This document shows, in pieces, positions 19,365 through 30,710 of a stretch of DNA of 64,000 nt; position 1 is the first letter of the stretch, and each line of letters begins with the position of its first letter. The position numbers and the translations under genes are program-made. Origin of the DNA: Saccopteryx bilineata. Lineage: Eukaryota > Chordata > Mammalia > Chiroptera > Emballonuridae. The notes below the pieces were generated by a model. That model searched no databases. It was given only the letters and a program-made list of their open reading frames with translations, and was not told the origin of the DNA. The stretch lies in assembly GCF_036850765.1 (NCBI RefSeq), contig NC_089491.1:182941520-183005519 (forward strand). The letters are read 5' to 3'.

Positions 19365-20390
19365 GGAATGACTTCAGAGTAATGGCAGTGTGAGAGATAC
19401 TCCTGAGCTTTCCCCTTGAAATTTTAACAAATCGAACAACTATAATGCAGGGAAGGAATCTCAAACTGGGCTCACAGTTGTGCCTGAAAGATCCATGCAC
19501 CGAATGGACTAAAGGTGGCATGGGTTGAAAAGGGGGGCAGAAGATAAAACTTATTTGCGGTGGGCTCTGGAGAAAAGACAACACCCAAGTAAGTTTTTGT
19601 TTTGTTTTGTTTATTGTCTGCTAAACTACAGGGAGGAGGGAAGCTCAGGCTGCCTGTATTTTGTCTAAGGGGTACAGAGAAGGAAATCTGAAGTGACTGG
19701 GTCTCATTCTGGCAGGAGTAGCATTGAGATAGAGGAGCAGAAGGGGAAATAAATCAAAGCAAACATAGCACAAGATCATGGCCAGTGTTCCAACAGACTG
19801 CCTGATGCCCACACTTGGCAGAGATGAAAAAAATTAAACTGCAGACCCCTAGCCTCCCAAATCTAGCCTCCCTCACCTTGCTATACAAAGAGTGGCAGAG
19901 ACAAACCCCACAGCTAGCTCTCCAGAGCCACTCTCTCCCCTAAAGAACAGAGGTGTTCCATGTCTGGTTACCAGGTCTGATAAAACATGTAAAGGAGCAC
20001 CCAGAAGCCTGAGATTGACATTGCTAGAGCCAGAAAGCCAGAAAGCTGAAGCCTTAAAGCCAAAGTCATAAAACCCTCACAACATAATTCACCCACCAAG
20101 ACAATTGTGGCTCAACCTACATCATTGTGATAGCAACATCTCAGTGGAGGACAGCCCAGAAATTTCACAAAGCTAAAAGCTGTAATACATCAACACCTAT
20201 TTTTAAAAACCTCTCAAAACTTAAATTTATTTTTCCTTTTTTCTCCTTATTTTTTTTCTTTTTCTCTTTTGAATTTCATTTTCTTTAATTTTTATATTTT
20301 TTATTCTTACTTTTTGTGGGTGCTCTAATTTTGGGTTTTTTTTATTTTTGATTACTGTGTTTTGAACTTTCCCCTACAGAGCAAAAGTTT
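19365..20390 (+). mobile_element. Orphan 5' end of an older L1 (5'UTR without ORFs)
   Basis: The start aligns with the start of the full-length L1: TGACTTCAGAGTAATGGCAG here against TGACGTCACGGAAATGGCGC there, then AGCTTTCCCC and AACAAATCGAACAACTA. A T-rich stretch at about 20220-20350 corresponds to the T-rich second half of the intact 5'UTR. No ORF1 or ORF2 homology follows. The right end is approximate. Retaining the 5' end while lacking the 3' end is the reverse of normal L1 truncation. Confidence 0.6.
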
Positions 20391-22150
20391 AACAATCATA
20401 CATGGCATTGGCTTTGAAAATTCCCATAACATTCCAACAGTTACTTGGCTATGTGGAATCATTCCTGGCTAATCGAGAGTATAAAAATATGAGCTTCCCA
20501 CTCTCTCTTTACCAAGCTCTTCAGCACCACCACAGAAATGCCTTTCTCATCCAAAAATAGCATTACAACCCACCTTATCAGAGACAAGAAGCCAGAGCCA
20601 ATTCGTAGCTTGTGGTAGAAGACAGATGTGAGAAGCTACACTTTTTTACCCACCCCCAGAACAGGCATAGTTCAAGAGTGGCATCTAGCAGATCTAATAA
20701 TTTGAAGCAAATGTAAAGAACTGCTCCAAAATAGATTGCCAGAAAGCATATTGCCCTTATAACCAATTAAAATGAATGAAGAGAAGGATACATAAAGGAG
20801 AAATACCACTTATCCAGGCTGGAGTATGCCCAAGTTCAAATAACTAACACACCCTAAATGTATAAATGATCACCCCCAATATTTTAATAATTTCCATAAT
20901 TGAGAATTGTCTTTTTATTTGTTTTTTCACCTCTAAATCAGCACTCCCTACAACTCAGTCTCCATTAGCAATCTGCTGAGAGATTAATTGAATATTGACC
21001 CCCCAAAAATATCTGCTACCTGTCACATCACTACAACTCTCCAATCAAAAACCAGTTCAAAATTGAGATACAGCAAGTTAAGAATTCCATCTCATCACTT
21101 TGATTATATTTTATCTTCTAGTACTTGGAAGCCAAAGTATTTTATTTTAAAATGAGGATTAAAAACTTCAAGACAACTGCAGTGTAATGAAAAAATCCCT
21201 GGCCAGGCGGTCAGGAGTCTCAGCTTTCTATTATTGCTCTGTTCTTCCAAATCCTATGACTATGGACCATTTGTTCATTTATTCTTTTATTCAACTATTT
21301 ATTAAGTGTCTACTCAGAGCTAAACCCTGTGCCAATTCCCATCAATCTGATTCTTCATTTGTTTACAGGACAATATTTTTATCTATTCTAACATACAGGG
21401 TTATTGTAAGAAATGAAATTGTTTATGTGGTAGCTCTTAATAAACAATAAAGTACTGTACAGTTATGAAGTAACTATTATTTAAAAAGCATTCTAATATG
21501 CTTCAATCTGCATCTAACCAGCACATCAAGGGGTCTAAAGGAATATAAGCAGAATTTGTACATAAAATACGTAAATCATGTACAACGATATACATATTAT
21601 GAGTTATAATAAATAAAATATAATTTGTAGAATAAAAATGGAGAGACACACTAGTTAGGTGAGCACAACAACAAACACTGTGTCTCCCCTTCATTAAAAA
21701 ACTGTTAAACTTGCTTAATTCATTTCTTTGCTCTCTTTTATAGCAAAATTTCTTGAAATAATTATTTGTATTGCTGTCTAAATTTCCTGTTGCATTATCT
21801 GTTGGATCTATTCTAATTGAATTTTTTTTAATTATTTAAGTGCAGGTTTTTCTCCAGAAAACTAGGCACACATCCAGCTTCTGTTAGTTGGTTTCATTTG
21901 AAAGCCTCAAAGGTCTGAAAGTTAATGTGTCCTGCAGAACTCGATTATTCCTTTCATACCTGCCATGACCTGTATCTCCTTAGTTTCAGTAAATGGAAAC
22001 TATTCAGAAGTCTTCCTTGATTATCGTTTCTCTCACACTTCATATCCTCTCTGTCTGCAAATTATGTTGACTCCTTGTTGGCAACATTTCTATCCAACCA
22101 GATCTTAGAGCTTTATTGCTACCTACCCAAGAGCCCTTTTGACGTCTCAA
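20391..22150. other. No gene recognised
   Basis: A/T-rich DNA with small open frames only (for example 21187-21450 plus, 21503-21694 minus), none with a recognisable domain. Confidence 0.5.
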
Positions 22151-22590
22151 TTGGACTTTTTGCAAGATCCTCCCTGCTTCTGCCTTTGTCTCCCTCTGGT
22201 TGCTCTAAATAGAGCAACCAGAGTGAGCCTTTAACATATATCAAATTATGACACCACTCCCCTAAAAATATCTAAATGCTTTCCCTTTTCACTCAGTCAA
22301 ATCCACTATCTTCACCACAGCCCTCCACAGTGCCTTCACTACAGCCCTGTATGATCTGGCCACTGCTGTCTCTCTGACCTCATCCATAACTCCTTACCAA
22401 CTCCTTCAACCTTCTTTAGCCACTTCAGCTGCACTTCCCTTTCTTTTCTCCCACTATACATCCATCCTGAGGAATACAAGCTCCATGAGAGTGGAAAAAC
22501 TGTGTGTTTTATAAATTGCTGTATACTCTGAACCAAGAACAGTGTCTAGCACATTCATATATGCATTTAAAGAACTGACTGAACTAATAA
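22151..22590 (+). repeat. L2 LINE remnant, plus strand
   Basis: Shows the L2 order: AAATTATGACACCACTCCCC, TGTATGATCTGGCCACTGC, CCAACTCCTTC, then ACAAGCTCCATGAGAG and the terminal AACAGTGTCTAGCACATTC. These match the L2 3' segment used across mammals. Confidence 0.75.
22194..22223. other. Perfect hairpin, 13-bp arms and 4-nt loop
   Basis: The arm CTCTGGTTGCTCT (22194-22206), loop AAAT, and the exact complement AGAGCAACCAGAG (22211-22223). It lies at the start of the L2 remnant. Confidence 0.9.
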
Positions 22591-22619
22591 TGAATTGTTC
22601 TCTCTATTGAGAACATAAA

Positions 22620-22820
22620 CAATATTTCCTACATATTGAGTGCCAAGCTCAATGCCTACACTGTGTTAAGCCTTCAACGAAAACTCTGAGGACAAGTGTT
22701 ACTGTTCCTATAATGCAGATGAGGATGCCAAATCTCAAAAGGCTATATTTCATGTTCCAGGTCGCACAGCTAGAAAACGGCATCATTGAGATTTTAACTA
22801 GAGTCTGTACTCTTTTAATG
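22620..22820 (-). repeat. MIR SINE, minus strand
   Basis: The reverse complement of MIR is visible in order: TATTGAGTGCCAAGC, TGTTCCTATAATGCAGATGAGG, then GGTCGCACAGCTAG. Confidence 0.75.
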
Positions 22821-23579
22821 TGGCCACTCTACTCACTAAGTAATCTACAATCACTTCTATACCATATCTGGAAAGTCGCCTTCCAACCCTAAATTTCAGA
22901 TTTTTATTACAAATCAGTCTTCTCTTAGTAATTTCCTTTTCAACATTCCATTTATCCATATCAACCATTTCAATTTGTATCATTGTTTCCATTCCTAGGG
23001 TTAAAATGCTTAAAGTTTATGAAGTACCACAATGTTCTCAAATATACAAGCTTTTCCATAATTTTCTAAATTTTTTTTGTGTTATTTTTATCCACCCAAA
23101 CAAATATAATTCAGGACTTTATTTTAAAACCTACCTCATTACCATGTAGTTCTGCCTCATATATTGGCCAGTGAGAATTTTCCTACGTGATGTATTAACC
23201 TGAAGACACACAAATACATATATAAAAGAGTACAAGGTACCTAGATGTGAGAAGCTACAGTCGTCATTGATGCCTTTCAAAAATCCTTATCAGGGGACAG
23301 ACCATCACAGACAGTAGATTCCCATTTGCTCAGACAGATGAAAATTTCATCAATCAAGATTTTCTCTCTAGTACTGCTAAACCTGTTTACCCATTTGTAA
23401 ACAGAGGGCACTCCACAAATGGTCACTGTTAGGTCCAGTCACTGAAACAGAGCTTAAATAATTCTCCAACGCAGAGACTACAGTGTATGTGTTACCAGAA
23501 TGTTTATTTGCCTCTTGAGTGATTCTATTCCATTCACTTTGAATCTACACTGAAGGCAGGTGGAAAATTCATGTTCCTT
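22821..23579. other. No gene recognised
   Basis: Unassigned A/T-rich DNA. Confidence 0.5.
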
Positions 23580-24250
23580 AAACACCACTTCCCTAACATC
23601 ACTCGCCCTATGAAACCCTGCACAGTTCTCTACTACCTATAGAATGGAGTCTGGGCTTCTCAATTCAACACAGAAAACTCCTCACAACTGAATCTTACTT
23701 CCTACAAACTGATGGCCCATAACTGTGTAACTAAGACTCTAAGCCAATAAATTTGCTCATTTTTAGGTAACACCATTAGTTGTATATGCACATAATACAT
23801 ATATTTTGTGCTTTGTTAGTCACAATAGTCTACCTTAAGTTCCTCAAATAAACTAAATTCTTTGGCATAGCAGAGCCTTTACAAATGCTGTTCCACTTCA
23901 TAGACCACCCTTCTCCCATCTCCATGTGGCCAGTTCCCTCATATTCAGTAGAAATGTCACCTGCTTAGAGACTTTTTCTCATGACTTCACAATTCAATCA
24001 AGGTACTTTCCCCACCATTAGTTTTCTCTGTTTGTATACTATGTTTTCATTACAGCATTTATCCCAGTAATTCTTTTATCTGTTTGTTTAGGTGTTTGTC
24101 TTTTATTTGTGTCTATCTGTCTTCTCCAGTAGAATGTAGGCTCGGACCAGATTTGCCTTTTTCAACATTGTGCCCCCTTCATGCCTAGAATAGTGCCTGG
24201 TTCAGAGTGCATACTCGGGAAATATGTGTTTAATGAATCAATGAATATGT
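23580..24250 (+). repeat. L2 LINE remnant, 3' end, plus strand
   Basis: Contains AAATGTCACCTGCTTAGAGA, TTTATCCCAGTAATTC, CCAGTAGAATGTAGGCTC and AATAGTGCCTGGTTCAGAG, ending GTTTAATGAATCAATGAAT, the L2 3' terminus. Confidence 0.8.
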
Positions 24251-24259
24251 ATGTGCAAG

Positions 24260-24515
24260 ACTTGGAAATTCATTTGATTATAAATTATATGATTCCACTT
24301 ATGGGATATATCCAGAATAGGCACATCAATAGAAACAGAAAGTCGGTGGTTGCTTAGGGCTTGAGGTCAATGAGAGGAAAGAATGATGACTGCTAAAGAG
24401 TACAGGACTTTTTGGGAGAGGTTTTTTGTGATGGTTGCACAATTCTTCAAATGTACAAAAATTATTAAATTGTACATTTTAATAGGTGAATTGTACAGTA
24501 TATGAATCATGTACT
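24260..24515 (+). repeat. Old L1M 3'UTR remnant, plus strand
   Basis: ATGATTCCACTTATGGGATA, CCAGAATAGGCACATC, GTGATGGTTGCACAATTC and AAATTGTACATTTTAATAGG occur in the order of old L1M 3' ends. Confidence 0.7.
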
Positions 24516-24714
24516 AATAATGCTGTTCCCTCACTCCCCCCCCCAAAGAAAGAATACATTTGATTAATCCATTGGTTGACTGATTTAGGGCTTTTTTACA
24601 TTTTGATAAATGATGTATACTAACCTATATTTTACTCATTTTTATAACATTTAAGAGTACTATCAAAATTAAATAAATATCAGGTAGTGCTATTAAGGCA
24701 GTCAAATAACAAAG

Positions 24715-24870
24715 AAGTATTTATTCAACATCTACTATAAACTGTGCAAGGTATTAGAGGTAACCAAGAAGAAAAATGCCTCCACCCTGTCCTTCAAGAG
24801 TCTGAAGAGCCAACTTAATCTCAATTAAGACGATTAAGATGATAATAGTGAGGATCACTGTATCAGAAAC
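24715..24870 (-). repeat. L2 LINE remnant, minus strand
   Basis: GTATTTATTCAACATCTACTA, then CCTGTCCTTCAAGAGTCT: the reverse complement of the L2 3' end. Confidence 0.6.
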
Positions 24871-25504
24871 CTCTTGTAGCCCATCTCCCATTCTCCTCTA
24901 CCCGTTTCCTCCAGCCGCTGCTTTAGCAACTAGCAGTATACAGATGTAACCTAAGGACTTCTCCCCACAGCTTCCAGCAGGGAAGCCACAGGGGGCACTG
25001 CAGAACTGCTCAGCCATTCCAACATACATGCAAAGCTGAAGTAGGTGGGCGTTAACAACTAGAATAAGCCTGGACCACAGGGGAGCTGATGCATACATAT
25101 CCATTCTCCTGTGTCTTATGTGCACAATTCTCAAGGGTTATTATATACCACTTCTCAAAGTTTGCCCAGTGGGAATGAGTCATAATTGTCCACAGCAGTA
25201 AAGAGCTAAGAAATGCATGTTGGATAAGCCATTACTTCTTCCATCTTCTCTTTTCCAAGTGCTCCACTTCTGTCCCAGAATCATTTCCCAAAATATACTA
25301 CCTGGAAAAGCCCTTGTTTCAGGCTCTGCTTTGGGAAAGTAAAGGGGCCTCAGTTTCAAGCAATTTACAAAGTCTGCTTCTCTGTTCCCATCACCTAAAC
25401 AAGAGGAACCAAATCTTCTGCATCCAAAGAACAGATAATGTCAATCAAATAAAATAGCCATAAATTCTGCTTAGGTCTACACACTTGCCAAGCTAATTCA
25501 TTCA

Positions 25505-26070
25505 AAATCATTTATTCCTTCATTAAATACCGATTGTCCACTATAAACCGGCTCTCTTCTAAGTTCTGGAAATACAGCAGTAGACATAACAAAATTTGCA
25601 CTCTCTCAATGTTATATTCTAGTGGGAAAAAAAATAATAAACAAGTAAATATATGATATGCCAGGTGGTGATAAGAGGTATAATAAAAAATAAAACAGAG
25701 TAAAGTGGTAACAAATGATGAGAAGAGATTGCAACCACAGAAAGAATCTCTGAAAAAAAGTGATATTAGAGCAGAGATCTGAATGAAGTGAGAAAATCAG
25801 TCCCAAAACTACCTGGAGAAAATTGTCCCAGGCTTATGGAACAGCAGGGCAAAGACCTGCAGTTAGAAACGAAGCCGATACATTCAAAGGAGAGCAACGA
25901 ACCAGCAGACCTGGGGTTGGAAGAGCAGGCAAGAGGCAGATTGGCTCTCAAAGGCCAGGGACAGAAGCTTGATTTTATTCTGAAGGCAAAAGGAAGGCAT
26001 TGGAGAGTTTTAAAAAGGGACAGGGATATGATTGACTTTACATTTCTATAAGATCATCCTAGCAGTCGTG
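25505..26070 (-). repeat. L2 LINE remnant, minus strand (long)
   Basis: Clear reverse-complement L2: ATCATTTATTCCTTCATT at the outer end, AATACAGCAGTAGACATAAC, TTATATTCTAGTGGG, GGTGGTGATAAG, AGCAGAGATCTGAATGAAG, then CAAAGACCTGCAG. The open frame at 25788-26051 lies inside it and is incidental. Confidence 0.8.
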
Positions 26071-26900
26071 AGGTGAATTGGCTGCGGGAGGGCAGAGGGG
26101 GAAGCGGGGAGGGAGGCGCCCATGAGTTGTAACAGTCACCGGAGAGAGGTATGACAGGAGGAGCAGAGACAGGGAGGGAGGAAGTACTCAAATGATGCAA
26201 GCACCTGGAAGAAAAGTAAACATGTTAGCTCTGCTGAAGCACTGTTTTTCTTGCAAATTAACATTTTGACAAAAGCTATTCATATTTAACCAAAGTAAAT
26301 TTTAAATGAATTTTTTACAGAAAATATAAAACTGTTCTGCAATATTACATGGTGTTTGTAGTGTTTACAAAGAAAAGCAGAGTCTTATTTGTTAAGCATT
26401 TATGTTAAGGAGTGAACTTAGAACAGACTCCCCTCCACCCAGCCAGTCACAATCAGGAGGAAGTACAAGGTCAGATGTAAAGTACATACGTCAGGAGGGA
26501 AAAGAAATCCTAGGCTCTCCCGTAACCAAGGAATTTGAGGGATAAATCAGCACAATTAAAAGCAGAGTAGAAATTTTTCTTAAAAGTATTATTGCCAATT
26601 TTTGTTATTAAGGACATCAGCATGGGGGGGAATCAGAGGTTTCAACAGAAATGGTAAGATTTCAGATCTACAGATATTTTTAATAAATGTAAAGAGCGTA
26701 CTTTAAAACTATTTCCACAAAATGTATTTTAGAAACATTCTTTCCTTGTTCATTTATCTTATCTCCTCCTTTTACATCTTAAAAAAGACAGCACTTGCAC
26801 AAAGATTAAACCTAGATGTCAAAATGCAAACAGTACTTTTCTTCTTATGACATAGGTGTCTTTTTCTTTCTTTAACAAAAACTTCATATTTTAATGGCCA
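26071..26900. other. No gene recognised
   Basis: A purine-rich stretch near 26080-26190 (GAGGGCAGAGGGGGAAG type), otherwise unassigned. Confidence 0.5.
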
Positions 26901-26904
26901 ACAC

Positions 26905-27130
26905 ATAAATAGCACTTACTATATGCTAAACACTGTTCTAAGTGCTTTACATACATAAATGCATTTCATTCTCACCGCTATATTAGGCATGTACTGTACT
27001 ATTATTTGTCCCATTTGATAGATGAAGAAATGGAGGCCCCAGAGAAGTTAAATGTGTTGGCCTAGGCCTCACAGCTGGGAGCAAAAATTCAAACCCAGGC
27101 AGTCTGGATCTGTGCTCCTGACCACTGCTC
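26905..27130 (-). repeat. MIR SINE, minus strand
   Basis: AGCACTTACTATATGCTAAA, TTCTAAGTGCTTTACATAC, GATGAAGAAATGGAGGC, CTCACAGCTGGGAG and AAACCCAGGCAGTCTGGA follow the reverse complement of MIR almost end to end. The minus-strand frame 26983-27192 is incidental. Confidence 0.9.
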
Positions 27131-27134
27131 ACAT

Positions 27135-27885
27135 CACCTCTTTCTGTGCTGTATGGATGGCAGCTTGGTTTAGGAGGTGGAGAAAGCAGCACCTAGAGGA
27201 TGCTATTGAAAGAAAATGACTGAGGAGCTGAAGATACATATCTCTCCTCAAAAGCTAATTCTACCATGTCGGGAAGACGCCAGTGACATTTTCTAATCCT
27301 GTCGAACATCTCTCCTAGAAGTGTGATTCACCTCCCATATCAGAGGCAGCTTCTCATATTCTGAGGGTTTCCTCCAGCTGTAGCCGTCAAGTGCTAGCTT
27401 GCCTCGTAATAACAGCAGGGCTTTGTGCCCAAGAAGCTGGATTTTTACTCAGCAGCGTGTGATTAAGATCTGGTTTCAAATACAAGGCTTCCTTACTTCT
27501 TCTTCCAGGGGATTTCACTTAAGACTGAGAAAATTCCCTTGCCATCAGAGGATCTTAATATAAGAGGAAACAATTCTATTTAATTATAGGCATTTTTTTC
27601 CCCTCCAACTTAACTGAATGACAAATTCAAAATACCATTCACCAAAGCATGCCCTCTTCTTCAAAAGGGCCTTTTAGCTCTCATCTCAAGAAATCGACCT
27701 GGACATTCCCAAGATTCATGCAATTGCCTTAACACACTAAAATAATGCAGTGACTTTTTAAATAAACAATGACTGTTATCTTACAGTACCCATATTTAAC
27801 TGCATAAAAATCCAACATAGAAGACTCATCAGATATTAGTATCTGCATTTGCTAAAGCAAGAAGCAAAAGGACAGAGTTCATAAG
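27135..27885. other. No gene recognised
   Basis: Unassigned DNA, slightly less A/T-rich than its surroundings. No open frame over 60 codons with recognisable content. Confidence 0.5.
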
Positions 27886-27886
27886 T

Positions 27887-28060
27887 GGCCTGTGGTGGCA
27901 CAGTGAATAAAACATCAACCTGGACCACAGAGGTTGCTGGTTTGAAACCCATATGGCAAGTAACCAATGAACAATTGAAAGTGAAGCAACAATAAGTTGA
28001 TACTTATCATCCTCCCATCCCCTATAAAATCAATAAATAAAATCTTTTTTTAAAAAAATG
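27887..28060 (+). repeat. tRNA-derived bat SINE, short type, plus strand
   Basis: Starts GCCTGTGGTGGCACAGTG with tRNA-like A and B box regions (GGTTTGAAACC), then a short body and an A-rich end (AATAAATAAAATC). Diverged. Confidence 0.75.
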
Positions 28061-28219
28061 TCTTACATGGGATCACATAAGTAGGTGAAACATGGAGAAA
28101 ATACGTAGATATGGCTCCATAAAAGTGAAGAGCAAACCATTCATTTGTCCACAGAAAGTGAATCAATCACTGAGCTGGATTACAGAAACCTGACATGGGC
28201 CCAGTTCCATGATAATCAA

Positions 28220-28395
28220 TAGAGGTCCATAGAGAACCATTTGAAATTCCCAAGCAAGTTAGTTAACCATCTGCATCAATTTCCTTATCTATATAGTCCC
28301 TATATCCCAGAATTATCATGAAGATTAAATGAGGCATTATATGCCAGGATTGAGCATAGTGCCTTGCACAAAGGATTTTAATAAATATTATAAAA
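28220..28395 (+). repeat. MIR SINE, plus strand, partial
   Basis: CAAGCAAGTTAGTTAACCATC, CAATTTCCTTATCTATA, ATCATGAAGATTAAATGAGG and CATAGTGCCTTGCAC follow MIR order. Confidence 0.7.
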
Positions 28396-28401
28396 CTTTG
28401 C

Positions 28402-28648
28402 CCCTAACCAGGTGGTAGCGCAATGAATAGAGCATCGATCTGATATATGCTGAGGTCCCAGGTTCAAAACTGTGAGCTTCCCAGCTTGAGCACAGGATCA
28501 CTGGCTCAGCTGAAGCCCCCCAGGTCAAAGCACCTATGAGAGAGCAACCAATGAACAACTAAAATACCACAACTATGAGTTGATGCTTTTCATCTCTCTC
28601 CCTGTCTATCTCTGTCACTCTCTCAAAAAAATGAAAAAATAAACTACA
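28402..28648 (+). repeat. tRNA-derived bat SINE (CCTGACCAGG type), plus strand
   Basis: Head CCTAACCAGGTGGTAGCGCA, B-box-like AGGTTCAAAACTG, body GCTTGAGCACAGGATCAC, then AACCAATGAACAACTAAA, a CT-rich stretch and an A-rich tail. Confidence 0.85.
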
Positions 28649-28702
28649 ATTAGACCAATCTAATAATGATTGAGCTCCTCTCACCACAAGGGTGGAGAGT
28701 TG

Positions 28703-29014
28703 GTTTAGATCAGTGGCCCCCAACCTCCGGGCCGTGGACCAGTACCTGTCTGTGGGCCATTTGGTACTGGTTCGCAGAGAAAGAATGAATAACTTACATT
28801 ATTTCCGTTTTATTTATATTTAAGTCTGAACAATGTTTTATTTTTAAAAAATGACCAGATTCCCTCTGTTACATCCATCTAAGACTCACTCTTGACGCTT
28901 GTCTCGGTCATGTGATACATTTATCCATCCCACCCTAAAGGCCAGTCAGTGAAAATATTTTCTGACATTAAACCGGTCTGTGGCCCAAAAAAGGTTGGGG
29001 ACCACAGTTTAGAT
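28703..29014. mobile_element. hAT-like MITE with 8-bp target duplication
   Basis: The element occupies 28711-29006. Its ends are inverted: CAGTGGCCCCCAACC at the left, and GGTTGGGGACCACA at the right (complement TGTGGTCCCCAACC). GTTTAGAT flanks it at 28703-28710 and 29007-29014. The 8-bp duplication and the CAGTGG-type ends are hAT traits. No transposase is encoded, so it was mobilised in trans. Confidence 0.85.
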
Positions 29015-29151
29015 GACATATATCAGAAATGATGGATAAAACTCTTCCCAAAACTGTGAGATTATATAAAGAGATAGCATCTTGATTAATGTAAGTCCAT
29101 CTAACACCTATATGCTGATATAAAAAAAGCATGTTCTCAGAAATTTTTATA

Positions 29152-29506
29152 TACTGTATTTCCCCCTGTATAAGACGCCCCCATGTATAAGATGCACCTT
29201 AATTTGGGGGCCCAAAATTTGAAAAAAAAATGTATTACATAAAGTTATTGAACTCAAGTTTTATTCAATCATAAAATTCATACAACTCCTCATCACTGTC
29301 AGAACTCCCATCCATTAGCTTGTCCTCATCTGTGTCTGATGACGAATCAGACGAATCATTGTCTTCAACAATGAGCACAAAAACAAGCGCAAAGAAGCGG
29401 GAAATGCAAGTAAAAGAAAATCTACAGCCACTGTATGAGACGCACCCAGTTTTTAGACACCAATTTTTTAGAAAATGGAGTGTTTTATACATGGTAAAAT
29501 ATGGTA
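29152..29506 (-). mobile_element. Pogo/mariner-like DNA element with TA flanks and transposase tail
   Basis: Bases 29154-29504 are bounded by TA on each side. The terminal inverted repeats are CTGTATTTCCCCCTGTATAAG (less the last base, left) and, read inward from the right, CCATATTTTACCATGTATAA. On the minus strand an open frame ends at 29265 with a very acidic C-terminus (SSDSSSDTDED, then SDSDEELYEFYD); acidic tails of this kind end several pogo-type transposases. The N-terminal and catalytic parts are absent, so this is an internally deleted copy. The family name is not assigned. Confidence 0.6.
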
Positions 29507-30015
29507 TTTATTAGAAAAAAATCTGACAAACAAAAAAGAGCCTTACAAAAATACATTTGATCAAATGTTTGGATTAACAAACTAGTTCATTTTTCCATTA
29601 ATAACATCATCATTTCTTGTTTCTTATACTTAAAAAAAAAAGAAAACCAAATATAAGAACCAAAACTAAATCACAAAAAAAATCAATTAATGCAGCCATT
29701 ATTATCCTAACCCTTTAGCATTCTATTATATACTGGCTATGTTGTCCTTCAGTTTCTTCACAGGTTTTTAGCTATCCCTACTAAATTAGAAGCTCAAAGA
29801 CAGAAGCTACATGATCTACTTTCTTTTTTATCCCCTACAATGCTTGCTAAAATTTCCAGTACATAGTAGATAGTACTTTGATAAGACCATGGTAGCTGTG
29901 AGCTAGACTCTATATCAAGCCTTGGCTAAGATGAGCACATGGAACTCACATGCATTATAGGAAAGAGTTAAAATTGGAACAACCACTTTTGTAAAAGTGT
30001 TTAGCAGTAGTTACA
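29507..30015. other. Unassigned, with an L2 end at about 29740-29880
   Basis: The only recognisable piece reads TTTATCCCCTACAATGCTTGC then TTCCAGTACATAGTAG, a decayed plus-strand L2 terminus. Confidence 0.45.
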
Positions 30016-30019
30016 AAAA

Positions 30020-30460
30020 CTGAATATACACAAACCCTAATGCCACAGCACTCCCACTACTAGAGCATATTCAACAAATATGCATAAATATGTGCACACA
30101 CACAAAAATGCACCAAATGTTCAAAGCAGAATTGTATGGAATAATCCAAAACTGAAACAATCTAAATGTCTTCCAAGATACAATAAATATATGAATTATG
30201 GTATATTTATATTATGGAATACTGTGAAGTCATGAAAATAAACTATGGATTCTAATTAAACTATATCAAAAATGGTGACTCACAGAAGCATAATGTTAAA
30301 CAAAAGAAACCAGACCCAAAGAGGATCATATTTATGATTCAATTTATATAAAGGTAAAAACAGGTATAATGAATGTATAAAGATAAAAGCCTTGGGAAAA
30401 AGAACATAGGAGAGACTTTTAGATACTAGTAATAAAAAATAATAATTTCTGTAAATAAAA
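30020..30460 (+). repeat. Old L1M remnant (ORF2 end and 3'UTR), plus strand
   Basis: AATGCCACAGCACTCCCAC, AACTGAAACAATCTAAATG, TATTATGGAATACTGTGAAG and TTTATGATTCAATTTATATA correspond to the end of an old L1 ORF2 and its 3'UTR. Heavily decayed. Confidence 0.7.
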
Positions 30461-30589
30461 AGCCTCAGGACCAACATCACTGTACTCCACTGCTCTCTTC
30501 CCTCTGCCTGTTGCAATCATGATAATTTATAAGTGTTCTATAGGAATTATAAAAGACAGAGAATAGAATATCACAGCAAAAACACTGGC

Positions 30590-30710
30590 CTATAGAACCT
30601 TCTTTGGGGGCCTGCTGTGTTCTTGAACTAACTCTGTGGGTTAGTCAAGTTGCTAAACTTTTCTGTGCTCACTCACCTGGAAAAAATAAAATGATCTCTT
30701 TTACCCCTTG
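30590..30710 (+). repeat. MIR fragment, plus strand
   Basis: ACTCTGTGGGTTAGTCAAGT, TGCTAAACTTTTCTGTGCTC and AAAATGATCTC resemble the MIR core, weakly. Confidence 0.4.

Noticed and set aside
25788..26051. 87-codon plus-strand frame with a plausible-looking protein
   Set aside because: It lies within a minus-strand L2 remnant and follows the L2 sequence.
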